Shown here: in pieces, positions 24,758 through 33,757 of the stretch
How positions within the stretch are numbered: the stretch's first letter is position 1
How the letters are laid out: each line of letters begins with the position of its first letter
NCBI RefSeq assembly: GCF_030815085.1
Contig: NZ_JAUSWG010000002.1
Direction: 5' to 3' (one strand)
DNA length: 64,000 nucleotides
Origin: Paraclostridium ghonii
GTDB taxonomy: Bacteria > Bacillota > Clostridia > Peptostreptococcales > Peptostreptococcaceae
Translations under genes and position numbers: made by a program
Notes under the pieces: model-generated
What the model was told of the DNA's origin: nothing
Database searches by the model: none
What the model saw: only the letters and a program-made list of their open reading frames with translations

Positions 24758-25000
24758 TTATTTATCTTTATACTTTTGTAAAAGAATTTCTTCACCCTTA
24801 GAAACCAATGATTTAGTCATAGCTCCTCCAACTTTCTCTCCTGCAAGAACATTTTTAGATATTCCTTCTAATGTGTTTTGAGGAGCATCACTTTCAATTT
24901 TATCACTGGTTAAATTATAGTTGTAACCCAGTTCATTTGCAATTTCCATTTTAAGCATATTTAAGGCTTGTTTTGCATTTTGGTTTGTTGGTTTATTCAT
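24758..25000 (-). CDS. Alpha/beta-type small acid-soluble spore protein
   Basis: Start at 25000 (MNKPTNQNAKQALNMLKMEIANE...) with AAAGGATG seven bases upstream; an earlier in-frame ATG at 25018 overlaps this site. The 80-residue protein has the SASP pattern: ALNMLKMEIANELGYNYN, the central segment, then GEKVGGAMTKSLVSKGEEILLQ, the second conserved helix (usually GGxMTKxLV). SASPs coat spore DNA, change its conformation and block UV and chemical damage, and are degraded by the GPR protease on germination. The middle is more diverged than in Bacillus proteins. It lies upstream of splB, the enzyme that repairs the photoproduct SASP-bound DNA makes. Confidence 0.88.
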   Translation of the reverse strand: MNKPTNQNAKQALNMLKMEIANELGYNYNLTSDKIESDAPQNTLEGISKNVLAGEKVGGAMTKSLVSKGEEILLQKYKDK

Positions 25001-25123
25001 TAGAATACATCCTTTCATTTATTGTGTTCATAAAATAGGATGTACGTAATTTAAAATATAATGCAATATATTAAAATTGTATTAAAAAGCTTCTATTTTT
25101 ACTTACAATCCTGATATATAGTT

Positions 25124-26458
25124 TTAACTACTTGAAACTACTTTATAATCTACCTTACTCAATAGGTAAAAAACTATAAATAGCGTACAAATATCAGCAA
25201 ATGGAATACTCATCCATACTCCACTTACTCCAAATAATAGAGGCAGTAAATTTATTCCAATAAATACAAATATTAATCCTCTGGTTGAGGCAACTATAAC
25301 TGATGATGTTGCATCCCCTATAGCTGTAAAATATCCAGAACTAACAATATTAAATCCATTAAATATAAATGCAAATGCATATATTTTAGCTCCATTAACC
25401 GCGAAATTAATTATATCTTTATTGTCTTGTATAAATAACATTACTAACTTATCTGCACATAAAAATAGCATTAAAAATATTATGGCCCCTATAACCAAAG
25501 CCATCTTATATGCTAATTTTAAAATATGATTTACTCTTAAATAGTTTTTGCTTCCATAGTTATAACTTACTATTGGAGCTATTCCATCCGATATACCAAG
25601 CATAACAAATATACCAAATTGTGCTATATAGTTTATAGAAGTAAATGCAGCTACTCCTGCTTCTCCTCCTATTTTCATAAACGCCATATTAAATAAGTAT
25701 GCACAAACTGCAGTAGATATAGAGTGTATTCCTTCTGAAGACCCATTGTACAAAATTGCTAAAATACAATATTTATCGAATCTTCCTTCAAAAATATTTA
25801 TAATGTTTTCTTTATCTAAAATAGGCCAAATAACTATTAAAAAAGCTGACGAATAAGATAGGCCCGTTGCAATAGCTGTTCCAATCATTCCTAAGTTTAA
25901 TTTAGCTACTAATATATAATTTAAAGCAATATTCATAATTAAACTAAGAAGCATACCTTTAAAATATAAGTCCGGCCTACCTATTATTCTATTTGAAAAT
26001 CCAAATAAAAACATCAATGTCATAGGTATTGTGAATATAGAAATAGTTTTAATATATAACTGAGAATTTTTTAATAAAATTTCATTTGCACCTAGTGCTA
26101 TAGCTATTTCTTTATTAAATAAAATTCCTATTAAAGTTATAACTACACCTACTAAAATCAATATTATAGTAGATGTTTTAAATGCATTTTTTGCGTCGCT
26201 TTCTTTATTCTCTCCTAAATTTATACCTATATAACTTTGAGCTCCAACACTAACTATCATACTAATCCCTAGTATAAGTTGCATAAATGGAATTGCTATA
26301 TTTACACTTGCCATAGCATTAGGGCCTAATATTTTACCTACGAACATTCCATCTATAATAGTTTGTATTCCTGTTATAGTCATAGATATTACTGCTGGTA
26401 CACAAAACTTAATAAATATATTAGATATATTTCCCTCTAAAATCATATTTTCTTTCAT
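25124..26458 (-). CDS. MATE family efflux transporter
   Basis: Start at 26458 (MKENMILEGNISNIFIKFC...) is chosen for GGAGGAG six bases before. The 444-residue protein has 12 membrane segments in two repeats of six; repeat 1 has AVISMTITGIQTIIDGMFVG and AMASVNIAIPFMQLILG, repeat 2 has NYIAQFGIFVMLGISDGIAP and YNYGSKNY, typical of MATE proteins of the DinF/MepA side. It should export cationic drugs or metabolites using sodium or protons. It is 75 bases downstream of, and probably cotranscribed with, a MerR regulator of the multidrug-sensing type. Confidence 0.88.
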   Translation of the reverse strand: MKENMILEGNISNIFIKFCVPAVISMTITGIQTIIDGMFVGKILGPNAMASVNIAIPFMQLILGISMIVSVGAQSYIGINLGENKESDAKNAFKTSTIILILVGVVITLIGILFNKEIAIALGANEILLKNSQLYIKTISIFTIPMTLMFLFGFSNRIIGRPDLYFKGMLLSLIMNIALNYILVAKLNLGMIGTAIATGLSYSSAFLIVIWPILDKENIINIFEGRFDKYCILAILYNGSSEGIHSISTAVCAYLFNMAFMKIGGEAGVAAFTSINYIAQFGIFVMLGISDGIAPIVSYNYGSKNYLRVNHILKLAYKMALVIGAIIFLMLFLCADKLVMLFIQDNKDIINFAVNGAKIYAFAFIFNGFNIVSSGYFTAIGDATSSVIVASTRGLIFVFIGINLLPLLFGVSGVWMSIPFADICTLFIVFYLLSKVDYKVVSSS

Positions 26459-26533
26459 ACCTAACTCCTCCATTCAATTTAAACTATCTATATCAAGATA
26501 ATAAAGTCTGGAGTAAGTCCATGGTCAATACTT

Positions 26534-27319
26534 TTATTTAATTTTAGGTATGTATAGTTGTGTATAGTAAATATTTTCTTTATTTTTTTTACTTATTATA
26601 AACATAGATTCCATTAACACTTCTATTTTTTTAGGCATTCCTTTCATTTTAGTTTCTTTATGTATAATTTTTTTTATATATTTCTCTATATTATTAAAAG
26701 TATCCTTTCTCGTTACTTTGATATATTCTCCTTCAAACCTTTTCTTTACATAATCTGTGTAGTTATCAAATTTAAAATTTTCTCCCTTAAAAATTTCAAT
26801 TCCTATGATACTTTCATCGCCTACAATATCACCATTTTCATTTTGACTTAAAAGTATCATAAGGTTTTTCTCTTCCCCTAAAGTTCCTATATATGAATTA
26901 CCATTTTGATTTAAAAACACAACCTCTTTATCTATATATTCAAGACTTAAATTATCTAAATTTTCATCATTTTTAAATATACTCATTTCATGAGTGACTT
27001 CCTTAGATTTTTTCACTTTAGCTTTTAAGTTATTTAAGTATTTTATCTTTTTATCTAGTAAATCTTCATGCTTTTCAAATAACTTAGAATACTCATTCTC
27101 ATCTTCTGTTTCTAATACTTCTTTTATAGTTTTAATAGGAATTTCAAGTTGTTTTGCTATTAGTATAATTTCTAAAATTTCTATTTCTCTTATCGTGTAA
27201 TATCTATATCCATTTTCTTTTTTTATACTTGGCTTTAACAAATTAATTTTGTCATAATATCTTAGTGTGTCATGACTTATATTATACATTTTAGTTACTT
27301 GCCCTATTGAAAATAACAA
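26534..27319 (-). CDS. MerR family regulator with ligand-binding-type C-terminus
   Basis: A TTG start at 27319 has GGAGGAG before it and no ATG is near. Residues 1-70 are the MerR winged helix (FSIGQVTKMYNISHDTLRYY, ENGYRYYTIREIEILEII), then a coiled coil (KLFEKHEDLLDKKIKYLNNL, to about 110). The C-terminal 150 residues resemble the effector domain of BmrR-like regulators (GNSYIGTLGEEKNLMILL..., GMPKKIEVLMESMFI), so it likely senses a drug or metabolite and activates the downstream MATE gene, with which it forms a two-gene unit. Confidence 0.85.
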   Translation of the reverse strand: MLFSIGQVTKMYNISHDTLRYYDKINLLKPSIKKENGYRYYTIREIEILEIILIAKQLEIPIKTIKEVLETEDENEYSKLFEKHEDLLDKKIKYLNNLKAKVKKSKEVTHEMSIFKNDENLDNLSLEYIDKEVVFLNQNGNSYIGTLGEEKNLMILLSQNENGDIVGDESIIGIEIFKGENFKFDNYTDYVKKRFEGEYIKVTRKDTFNNIEKYIKKIIHKETKMKGMPKKIEVLMESMFIISKKNKENIYYTQLYIPKIK

Positions 27320-27354
27320 TCTATACTCCTCCTTTATTATTAATTTAAAAATAT

Positions 27355-27382
27355 AAAAAGACTCCTATAATAGGAGTCTTTC
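27355..27382 (-). terminator. Terminator of the nucleoside operon
   Basis: AAAGACTCCTAT/ATAGGAGTCTTT stem with a T-run on the minus strand, between the aldolase gene and the MerR gene. Confidence 0.85.
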
Positions 27383-27453
27383 TTAAATCATCTGCAAATA
27401 TAACTATATTTACATTCTTTTATTTTAACATTTATATAAACTTTGTGTAACTA

Positions 27454-28098
27454 TTATTTCCCTTGATTTTCATAGTCACTTAAAAATTTAGCTATTCCTA
27501 TATCAGTTAAAGGATGCTTAGCCATTTGCTCTAAAACCTTAAATGGTATTGTTGCTATATCAGATCCTGCCATAGCACATTCTGATATATGTATTGGATT
27601 TCTTATACTTGCTGCTATTATTTCTGTTTGTATATTATGTACTCCAAATATATTTGATATATCATTTATAAGTTCTGACCCTGTATTTCCTATATCATCA
27701 AGTCGTCCTACAAATGGACTAACATAAGTTGCTCCTGCTTTAGCTGCAAGCAATGCTTGTTGTGACGAGAATATCAAAGTAACATTAGTCTTTATTCCTT
27801 TTTCAGTTAATATCTTAACTGCCTTTAATCCCTCTATGCACATAGGTATTTTTATAACTATGTTTTTATGTAATTTTACTAATTCCATAGCTTCTTCAAC
27901 CATCTTATCGCATTCTAAGCTTATTACTTCTGCACTTATAGGCCCATCTACTATATTACATATTTCATTTATAACCTCTTGAAGATCTCTACCTTCTTTT
28001 GCTATAAGAGATGGATTTGTTGTTACCCCATCTATTATCCCCCAAGTATTTGCTTCTTTTATTTCATTTATATTAGCTGTATCAATAAATATTTTCAT
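27454..28098 (-). CDS. Transaldolase-like aldolase (fructose-6-phosphate aldolase type)
   Basis: This 214-residue TIM-barrel enzyme is a short transaldolase/FSA family member: MKIFIDTANINEIKEA, GIIDGVTTNPSLIAKEG (about 20-36), the active-site strand IVIKIPMCIEGLKAV with the Schiff-base Lys, NVTLIFSSQQALLAAKAGA and ATYVSPFVGRLDDIG. It either transfers dihydroxyacetone units between sugar phosphates or acts as an FSA-type aldolase. As the last gene of the nucleoside operon, it may channel pentose phosphates released from nucleosides into the non-oxidative pentose pathway. Which activity applies cannot be told from sequence. Confidence 0.88.
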   Translation of the reverse strand: MKIFIDTANINEIKEANTWGIIDGVTTNPSLIAKEGRDLQEVINEICNIVDGPISAEVISLECDKMVEEAMELVKLHKNIVIKIPMCIEGLKAVKILTEKGIKTNVTLIFSSQQALLAAKAGATYVSPFVGRLDDIGNTGSELINDISNIFGVHNIQTEIIAASIRNPIHISECAMAGSDIATIPFKVLEQMAKHPLTDIGIAKFLSDYENQGK

Positions 28099-28119
28099 TT
28101 TTATATCTCCTTTTCCTTT

Positions 28120-29403
28120 TTATAAAGCAACAATTGCTCCTACTATTAATGAACTTAAGACACTTACACAGAATCCCCCTATCATTCCTCTAAATGCTAA
28201 TTCTGCTAGTTGTCCTCTTTTTTCAGGACAAAATACTGATATACCAGATATGCATATTCCCATACTAGATATATTTGCAAAACCTGTTAAAGATATTGCC
28301 ATCATTAATCCTGTTCTATAATCAAGAGTATTTAATATTTGTCCTAGTTGTCCAAAAGCAACAAATTCATTTAATGCTAACTTACTTCCTAATAATTGTC
28401 CTGCTGTTAACATACTTTCTTTTGGTATTCCCATGAAAAATCCTATTGGTGCAAATACGTAAGATAATATCCCTTCTAATGATAAGCCTAATATTGAAAG
28501 TCCTCCATTAACTAGTGCAACTAAAGCTATTATAGCTATTAATGACGCTCCTATTCCAAGAGCCATATGCATTCCATCAGTAGCTCCTTGAGATATAGCT
28601 TCCATTATATTACTATTATTACCTTTATTATCTATAGTTACCTCATTACTGTTTATTGATGTTGATGCACATTCTAAAATAGCAATGCTATCTGTTTCAT
28701 TTTTACTTTCTAATGTTTCACTACTTACTTTAGCAACTTCATATACCTTTTCTGGAAGTATTATTTTAGATATTATTATACTTCCTATTGGAACTAACGC
28801 TCCCCCTATTAATAAGTATTGCATTGGTATTCCAAGTCCTGCATAACCTCCAAGAACAGTAGCAGACATACTACCCATTCCTGATATTAGAACTAACATT
28901 ATTTCACTTTCAGTCATACCAGATAAGTATTTACTTACAAGTATAGGAGACTCTGTTTGTCCTAAAAACATATTTGCAACTGCTACGAAACTTTCTACTT
29001 TACTTGTTCCTAGTACTTTTTCTATTGCTCCTCCTATAAGCTTAACAACGAACCCTATAAGACCTATATAATAAAGTGCTGCTACAAGTGCTGATATAAA
29101 TATTATATTTCCTAAAACTTGAATACCAAATATCATACCTGTTGGTGCCCCTGCATCTGCTAAAGGTCCAAATACAAATCCAAGACCTCTTGATCCATAA
29201 CCTAGTACTTGTGTTACAAAATCGGACATTTTCTCTATTGCGATTCTTCCTAGAGGAAACTTTAATAATAAAAATGCTAAAACTATTTGAATACCTAAAG
29301 CTTTTAATATCATTTTTTTGTTAATATCTTTTTTATTTGGGGATACAAGATATAATCCACCTAATAAAAGAGCTATCCCTATTATATTTAACACTATTGT
29401 CAT
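28120..29403 (-). CDS. nupC: Concentrative nucleoside transporter (NupC/CNT), copy 1
   Basis: A 427-residue CNT family nucleoside-cation symporter. Family marks: the GIQVLGNIIFISALVAALYY membrane segment (about 93-112), SKVESFVAVANMFLGQTESP with the QTESP motif, SEIMLVLISGMGSMSA, and the C-terminal GQLLGSKLALNEFVAFGQL and GFANISSMGICISG. A cytosolic loop of about 50 residues (KVYEVAKVSSETLESKNETD region) is more variable. It lies between the purine nucleoside phosphorylase and aldolase genes. A second CNT gene is at 41630-42829. Confidence 0.95.
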   Translation of the reverse strand: MTIVLNIIGIALLLGGLYLVSPNKKDINKKMILKALGIQIVLAFLLLKFPLGRIAIEKMSDFVTQVLGYGSRGLGFVFGPLADAGAPTGMIFGIQVLGNIIFISALVAALYYIGLIGFVVKLIGGAIEKVLGTSKVESFVAVANMFLGQTESPILVSKYLSGMTESEIMLVLISGMGSMSATVLGGYAGLGIPMQYLLIGGALVPIGSIIISKIILPEKVYEVAKVSSETLESKNETDSIAILECASTSINSNEVTIDNKGNNSNIMEAISQGATDGMHMALGIGASLIAIIALVALVNGGLSILGLSLEGILSYVFAPIGFFMGIPKESMLTAGQLLGSKLALNEFVAFGQLGQILNTLDYRTGLMMAISLTGFANISSMGICISGISVFCPEKRGQLAELAFRGMIGGFCVSVLSSLIVGAIVAL

Positions 29404-29531
29404 TTTAATCGCCCTCGTTTTTCTATATGATAAATTTACTAACTGATGTTTTTGAATTAGAAGATATTAAAATTCATATAAATTTTAATATCTCCTCATA
29501 AATAATATGTTGGTTTTTAATATTGATTTAA

Positions 29532-30353
29532 TTATATTGCACTAACTATACTTTTTACTAGATTTAAGAATTGTTCTTTTACTCTTTGAGTAGTTTCTAT
29601 TACTTCTTCATGATTTAAAGGTTGATTAAGTATTCCTGCTGCCATATTAGTTATGCAAGATATTCCTATAACATTTAAATTGCTATGAGATGCTACTATT
29701 ACTTCTGGTACTGTTGACATTCCAACTGCATCAGCTCCTAATATTTGAGCCATTTTTATTTCAGCAGGTGTTTCATATGTTGGCCCTGTAAAGAATGCAT
29801 ATACACCTTCTTTTATATCAATATTTAAATTTTTTGCACATTCTTTAGCTAATTTTATGTACTTTGGAGTATATGCAGTCGACATATCCGGGAATCTTAC
29901 CCCTAATCTATCATCATTTTTACCTATTAAAGGATTATTACCACCTAAATTCAAGTGATCTTTTATAATCATTAAATCTCCAGGTTTGTATTCTTTATTA
30001 GCTCCTCCTGCTGCATTTGTCACAAATACAGTTTCTACTCCAAGGGCTTTCATAACTCTTACAGGGAAAGTTGTTTCTTGCATTTTATACCCTTCATAAA
30101 AATGAAATCTTCCTTGCATAGCTACAACATATTTTCCTTCTAATTTACCTATTACAAGTTGACCTTTATGTCCTTCAACTGTTGAAACAGGAAAGTTTGG
30201 TATTTTATCGTAACTTATTATCACAGGATTTTCTATTTCATCTCCTAAAACTCCTAGTCCTGATCCTAATATAAGACCTATAGTTGGATTTACATCTATC
30301 TTAGATTTTATATAGTTTGCACTTTCTGTTATTTTTTCATATAAGTTGTTCAT
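29532..30353 (-). CDS. punA: Purine-nucleoside phosphorylase
   Basis: A 273-residue enzyme of the low-molecular-mass trimeric type: GLILGSGLGVLGDEIENPVI (about 26-45), VSTVEGHKGQLVIGKLEGK, the KALGVETVFVTNAAGG segment, GDLMIIKDHLNLGGNNPLIG, GPTYETPAEIKMAQILGADA and VGMSTVPEVIVASHSNLNV. It splits (deoxy)guanosine and (deoxy)inosine with phosphate to base and pentose-1-phosphate. It sits within the nucleoside operon, 85 bases after the pyrimidine enzyme gene. Confidence 0.95.
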   Translation of the reverse strand: MNNLYEKITESANYIKSKIDVNPTIGLILGSGLGVLGDEIENPVIISYDKIPNFPVSTVEGHKGQLVIGKLEGKYVVAMQGRFHFYEGYKMQETTFPVRVMKALGVETVFVTNAAGGANKEYKPGDLMIIKDHLNLGGNNPLIGKNDDRLGVRFPDMSTAYTPKYIKLAKECAKNLNIDIKEGVYAFFTGPTYETPAEIKMAQILGADAVGMSTVPEVIVASHSNLNVIGISCITNMAAGILNQPLNHEEVIETTQRVKEQFLNLVKSIVSAI

Positions 30354-30437
30354 AATATATACCTCACTTTTTAGTTTATTTTTAAAATGTTTTCTTAATA
30401 TATAAATTTTAATATCCTTTTATTTTTTCATTGTATA

Positions 30438-31742
30438 TTATTCTATTATTTCATGTATTATAAAACTTTTTATTGGTTTTTCGCTTTTTATATTATAAGC
30501 GTCTTGTAATTGTTCTTCAGCCTTTTTAAATTTACCTTCATCACTTGAATATAAAGTTGCTAAAACATCTCCTACCTTTACGTAATCTCCCATTTTCTTT
30601 TCAAGTATTATTCCTGCTCCGTAATCTAATTCATCATCTTTTGTATGTCTCCCTGCACCTGTAAGTAATGATGATATACCTACTTTTTCTGCATTTAAGT
30701 CATATACATAACCTTCTTTAGTTGCTTTTACTTGATAAGCTAATGGTGATATTTCAAATAGTTCAGGATTCTCTATAACTTTTGGGTCTCCTCCTTGAAG
30801 AGTTGCTAATTCTCTTAGCTTTTTAAGAGCTGAACCATTTTTTAATACATTTTCAAGTTTTTCTCTTCCTTTTTTAACATCCTGTTCTATATCTCCTATT
30901 TTTAACATTTGAGCACCTAATTGTAAACATAGTTCTCTTAGGTCATCAGGTCCTTCACCTTTTAAAACTTCGATGACTTCTTTTAACTCAAGTGCATTTC
31001 CTATTGCATATCCTAAAGGCTCACCATTTAGTGTTATAGCTGCAGATGTTTTTCTTCCTAGACTATTCCCTATATTTACCATAGCTGTAGCTAGTTCTTT
31101 CGCATCTTCTGCAGTCTTCATAAATGCACCTTCACCATACTTAACATCTAGTAATATAGCATCTGATCCTGAGGCAATCTTTTTACTCATTATACTTGCA
31201 GCTATTAAAGGTATACTATCAACAGTTGCTGTAACATCTCTTAGGGCATATATTTTTTTATCTGCTGGGACTAGATTTTGAGTTTGTCCAGCTATAACTA
31301 ACCCTGCATGTTTAACCATATCTTTAAATTTATCTTCTTCAACAGATATATTAAATCCAGGTATAGATTCTAATTTATCTAATGTTCCTCCAGTATGCCC
31401 AAGCCCTCTACCTGATAGCTTTGCAACCTTTCCTCCAGCTGCACAAACCATAGGAACCAATATTAGAGATGTCTTATCTCCAACTCCTCCAGTACTATGC
31501 TTATCTAATTTAATGCCTTCTATCATACTTAAATCTACTACATCTCCTGAGTTAACCATAGCCATAGTAAGATTCGCTGTTTCTTCTTTAGTGAATCCAT
31601 TTAAATATATTGCCATTAATAACGCTGATGCTTGATAATCAGGAATTTCCCCATTAGTGTATTTTTCTATAAAAAACTCTATTTCTTCTTTAGATAGTTC
31701 TTTTTTATCTCTTTTTTTAGATATGATATCGTATACTCTCAT
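30438..31742 (-). CDS. pdp: Pyrimidine-nucleoside phosphorylase
   Basis: A 434-residue enzyme splitting uridine, deoxyuridine and thymidine with phosphate. The start MRVYDIISKKRDKKELSKEE is typical, followed by GIKLDKHSTGGVGDKTSLIL (signature with the phosphate-binding loop, about 80-99), KLSGRGLGHTGGTLDKLESI, SDAILLDVKYGEGAFMKT and the C-terminal GAGRHTKDDELDYGAGIIL. Firmicutes enzymes of this length accept both uridine and thymidine (Pdp), unlike the stricter DeoA. It follows the BMP protein gene by 13 bases. Confidence 0.95.
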   Translation of the reverse strand: MRVYDIISKKRDKKELSKEEIEFFIEKYTNGEIPDYQASALLMAIYLNGFTKEETANLTMAMVNSGDVVDLSMIEGIKLDKHSTGGVGDKTSLILVPMVCAAGGKVAKLSGRGLGHTGGTLDKLESIPGFNISVEEDKFKDMVKHAGLVIAGQTQNLVPADKKIYALRDVTATVDSIPLIAASIMSKKIASGSDAILLDVKYGEGAFMKTAEDAKELATAMVNIGNSLGRKTSAAITLNGEPLGYAIGNALELKEVIEVLKGEGPDDLRELCLQLGAQMLKIGDIEQDVKKGREKLENVLKNGSALKKLRELATLQGGDPKVIENPELFEISPLAYQVKATKEGYVYDLNAEKVGISSLLTGAGRHTKDDELDYGAGIILEKKMGDYVKVGDVLATLYSSDEGKFKKAEEQLQDAYNIKSEKPIKSFIIHEIIE

Positions 31743-31754
31743 TTTAATATCCCC

Positions 31755-32819
31755 TTATCTATTTATTTTGTAATTATTTACTTTAATCCATGCATTTAAT
31801 TCTTCATAAGTCTTAGGTATTACTATATTTTCATTTATTATATCTTTTTTAATTTTTTCAACATTTTCAATTGTACTTCTTTTTAGTTTAACGTTTGATC
31901 CTTCTCTAACACAGTCAATAACGTTTTCCCTAAGACCAATTTTGTGTACTCCTGAATTCCATGAATTATTATTTATATTTTTTATTTCTTGATAAATAAT
32001 ATCATTAGCATACCTTATAGCAGTTGCCACTATGTTATCCGGAGCAAAAGAATTTTGATTTCCATCTACACCAAATGCATATTTATTAACTTGCTTTGCA
32101 GCTAAAAATACACCTAGTCCAGATTGACCTGATAATTGTTGAATATAAATTGCACCTTTATTATACATAGAAAGTGCAATTTCTCTTGCTTTAGCAGGAT
32201 CAGAAAAATCTCCAACTATAGATTTCATAACAGTTGCATCAGGGTTTACATATTTAACTCCAGCTTCAAAACCAATAGCTCCTTCATTTAAATGCTCAAA
32301 ATCTTTTCCTAGTATAATTCCAACTGATTTATTTTTATTTGTAGAAAGTTCCAGTCCTGCAATAACTCCATTTAAGAATGTTTGCTGTTCCCATTTCGTG
32401 TTTATAGAACTTACGTTTGGTAGTTCTAATTTAGAATCTATTATAGTAAATTTTTGTTCTGGAAACTGTTTTGAAACTTTTTTCACAGCACTTTCTTGTT
32501 CTCCTCCAACAGAAATAATCAAATCGTAGTCTTTAACCTTAGCATATTCTCGAGCAAATTTTTCATAATCATTTTTGCTTTTTGATTGAGCATAATCAAA
32601 CTCAATTCCTAAATCTTCTTGAGCTCTTAATACCCCATCATAACATAAATCATTAAAAGCTTTATCTCCTAAACCAGCTTCATTAAAAATAATTGCTATT
32701 TTTGTACCCTCATCGTGTTTAACTTCTAGTTTAGTTTCTTCACCTTCTTGATTGTAAGCAATTATCATAATTAATATTAAACCAGTTAGTATAGCAAGTT
32801 TTTTATAATTTAATCTCAT
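31755..32819 (-). CDS. BMP family nucleoside-binding protein, no lipobox Cys
   Basis: A 354-residue BMP/PnrA-type ligand-binding protein: KIAIIFNEAGLGDKAFNDLC (about 45-64), YDLIISVGGEQESAV, SVGIILGKDFEHLN, FEAGVKYVNPDATVMKSIVG and KYAFGVDGNQNSFAPDNIVA are typical. Such proteins usually are lipoproteins that feed purine nucleosides to an ABC importer. Here the N-terminal hydrophobic stretch (KLAILTGLILIMIIAYNQE) has no Cys, so it should be a membrane-anchored or secreted protein, and no ABC genes are near. It directly follows a YesM/YesN-type kinase-regulator pair, suggesting it presents nucleosides to the sensor. A cre-like site lies just upstream. Confidence 0.82.
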   Translation of the reverse strand: MRLNYKKLAILTGLILIMIIAYNQEGEETKLEVKHDEGTKIAIIFNEAGLGDKAFNDLCYDGVLRAQEDLGIEFDYAQSKSKNDYEKFAREYAKVKDYDLIISVGGEQESAVKKVSKQFPEQKFTIIDSKLELPNVSSINTKWEQQTFLNGVIAGLELSTNKNKSVGIILGKDFEHLNEGAIGFEAGVKYVNPDATVMKSIVGDFSDPAKAREIALSMYNKGAIYIQQLSGQSGLGVFLAAKQVNKYAFGVDGNQNSFAPDNIVATAIRYANDIIYQEIKNINNNSWNSGVHKIGLRENVIDCVREGSNVKLKRSTIENVEKIKKDIINENIVIPKTYEELNAWIKVNNYKINR

Positions 32820-32859
32820 TTATTAATTATTCCCTTCTGCTTTAATAACATTATATTCT

Positions 32860-32873
32860 ATAAAACGTTTTCA
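32860..32873. promoter_or_regulatory. cre-like CcpA site before the nucleoside genes
   Basis: Plus-strand ATAAAACGTTTTCA (minus TGAAAACGTTTTAT) closely matches the cre consensus TGAAARCGYTTTCA. It is about 41 bases before the BMP gene start, in the 179-base gap after the response regulator, where a promoter for the catabolic genes is expected. Confidence 0.55.
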
Positions 32874-32998
32874 CTCCATAAACCCTATTGATATATAGTT
32901 TTAAAATTTTGATGTTTTTGTGCATATTCATATATCTATGCCTAAATATTTTGACATTTTTCGCAATATATTGACATAGATATACTTTATTTTTTTAC

Positions 32999-33748
32999 TT
33001 ACCTATCTTCTTCTGGAGAAATTCCTTTATATTTTTTATAACTTCTTGAAAAATAACTTGGATTTGTATATCCCACCTCTACCGCAATTTGAGAAATTTT
33101 CATATCTGTATTCTTTATTAGTTTTTCAGCCTTTTTCATTCTATAGTTAGTAAGATAGGAAGTGAAATTTTCTCCAACCTCCTCTTTAAACAGTCTTGAA
33201 AAGTATTCATGCGATAAAAATACATATCTTGATATATCTTGTAGATATATATGTTTTTTATAGTTTTTATGTATATACTCTATTGACTTTTTTATAGCTT
33301 TTGAATAGTTATTTTTAACTTCTGATAAATCACGTTCTTTACATAACGAACTTTCAACTTTTTTGTCTGTTTCTTTTATATTGAAATAAATTTTTTCTAA
33401 AATTTCTTTTAGTTCTTTTTGCCTAATATCTGATTTTACTAAGTATTCATAAACACCACAACTTATAGCTTCCTTTGCATATGAAAATTCAGCATAATTT
33501 GTAAGTAATATGACATAAATATCCGGAAAAATCTCCTTAACTTTTTTCGTAAGCTCTATTCCTCCCATTATAGGCATTTTTATATCACTTATAATTAATT
33601 TTGGCTTTAATTTTACTGCTAATTCATATGCTTCTTTTCCATTTGTTACACTAGCTAAAACATTAAATTCATTAGAAATTTTTGAAATAGTGTACGCTAT
33701 CCAATCTCTTATAGGTCCTTCATCTTCTACCACTATTATATCCAACAT
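32999..33748 (-). CDS. YesN-type response regulator (REC + AraC HTH)
   Basis: A 249-residue regulator. Residues 1-120 are a receiver domain with the acidic pair in IVVEDEGPIRDW, phospho-acceptor Asp in LIISDIKMPIMGG, and Lys in LVKSDIRQKEL. Residues about 150-249 are an AraC-type double helix-turn-helix (YLQDISRYVFLSHEYFSRLF and MKISQIAVEVGYTNPSYFSR). The start is nine bases after the kinase stop, with GGAGG before it. It should activate the nucleoside genes downstream once phosphorylated. Confidence 0.92.
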   Translation of the reverse strand: MLDIIVVEDEGPIRDWIAYTISKISNEFNVLASVTNGKEAYELAVKLKPKLIISDIKMPIMGGIELTKKVKEIFPDIYVILLTNYAEFSYAKEAISCGVYEYLVKSDIRQKELKEILEKIYFNIKETDKKVESSLCKERDLSEVKNNYSKAIKKSIEYIHKNYKKHIYLQDISRYVFLSHEYFSRLFKEEVGENFTSYLTNYRMKKAEKLIKNTDMKISQIAVEVGYTNPSYFSRSYKKYKGISPEEDR

Positions 33749-33757
33749 ATTTACCTC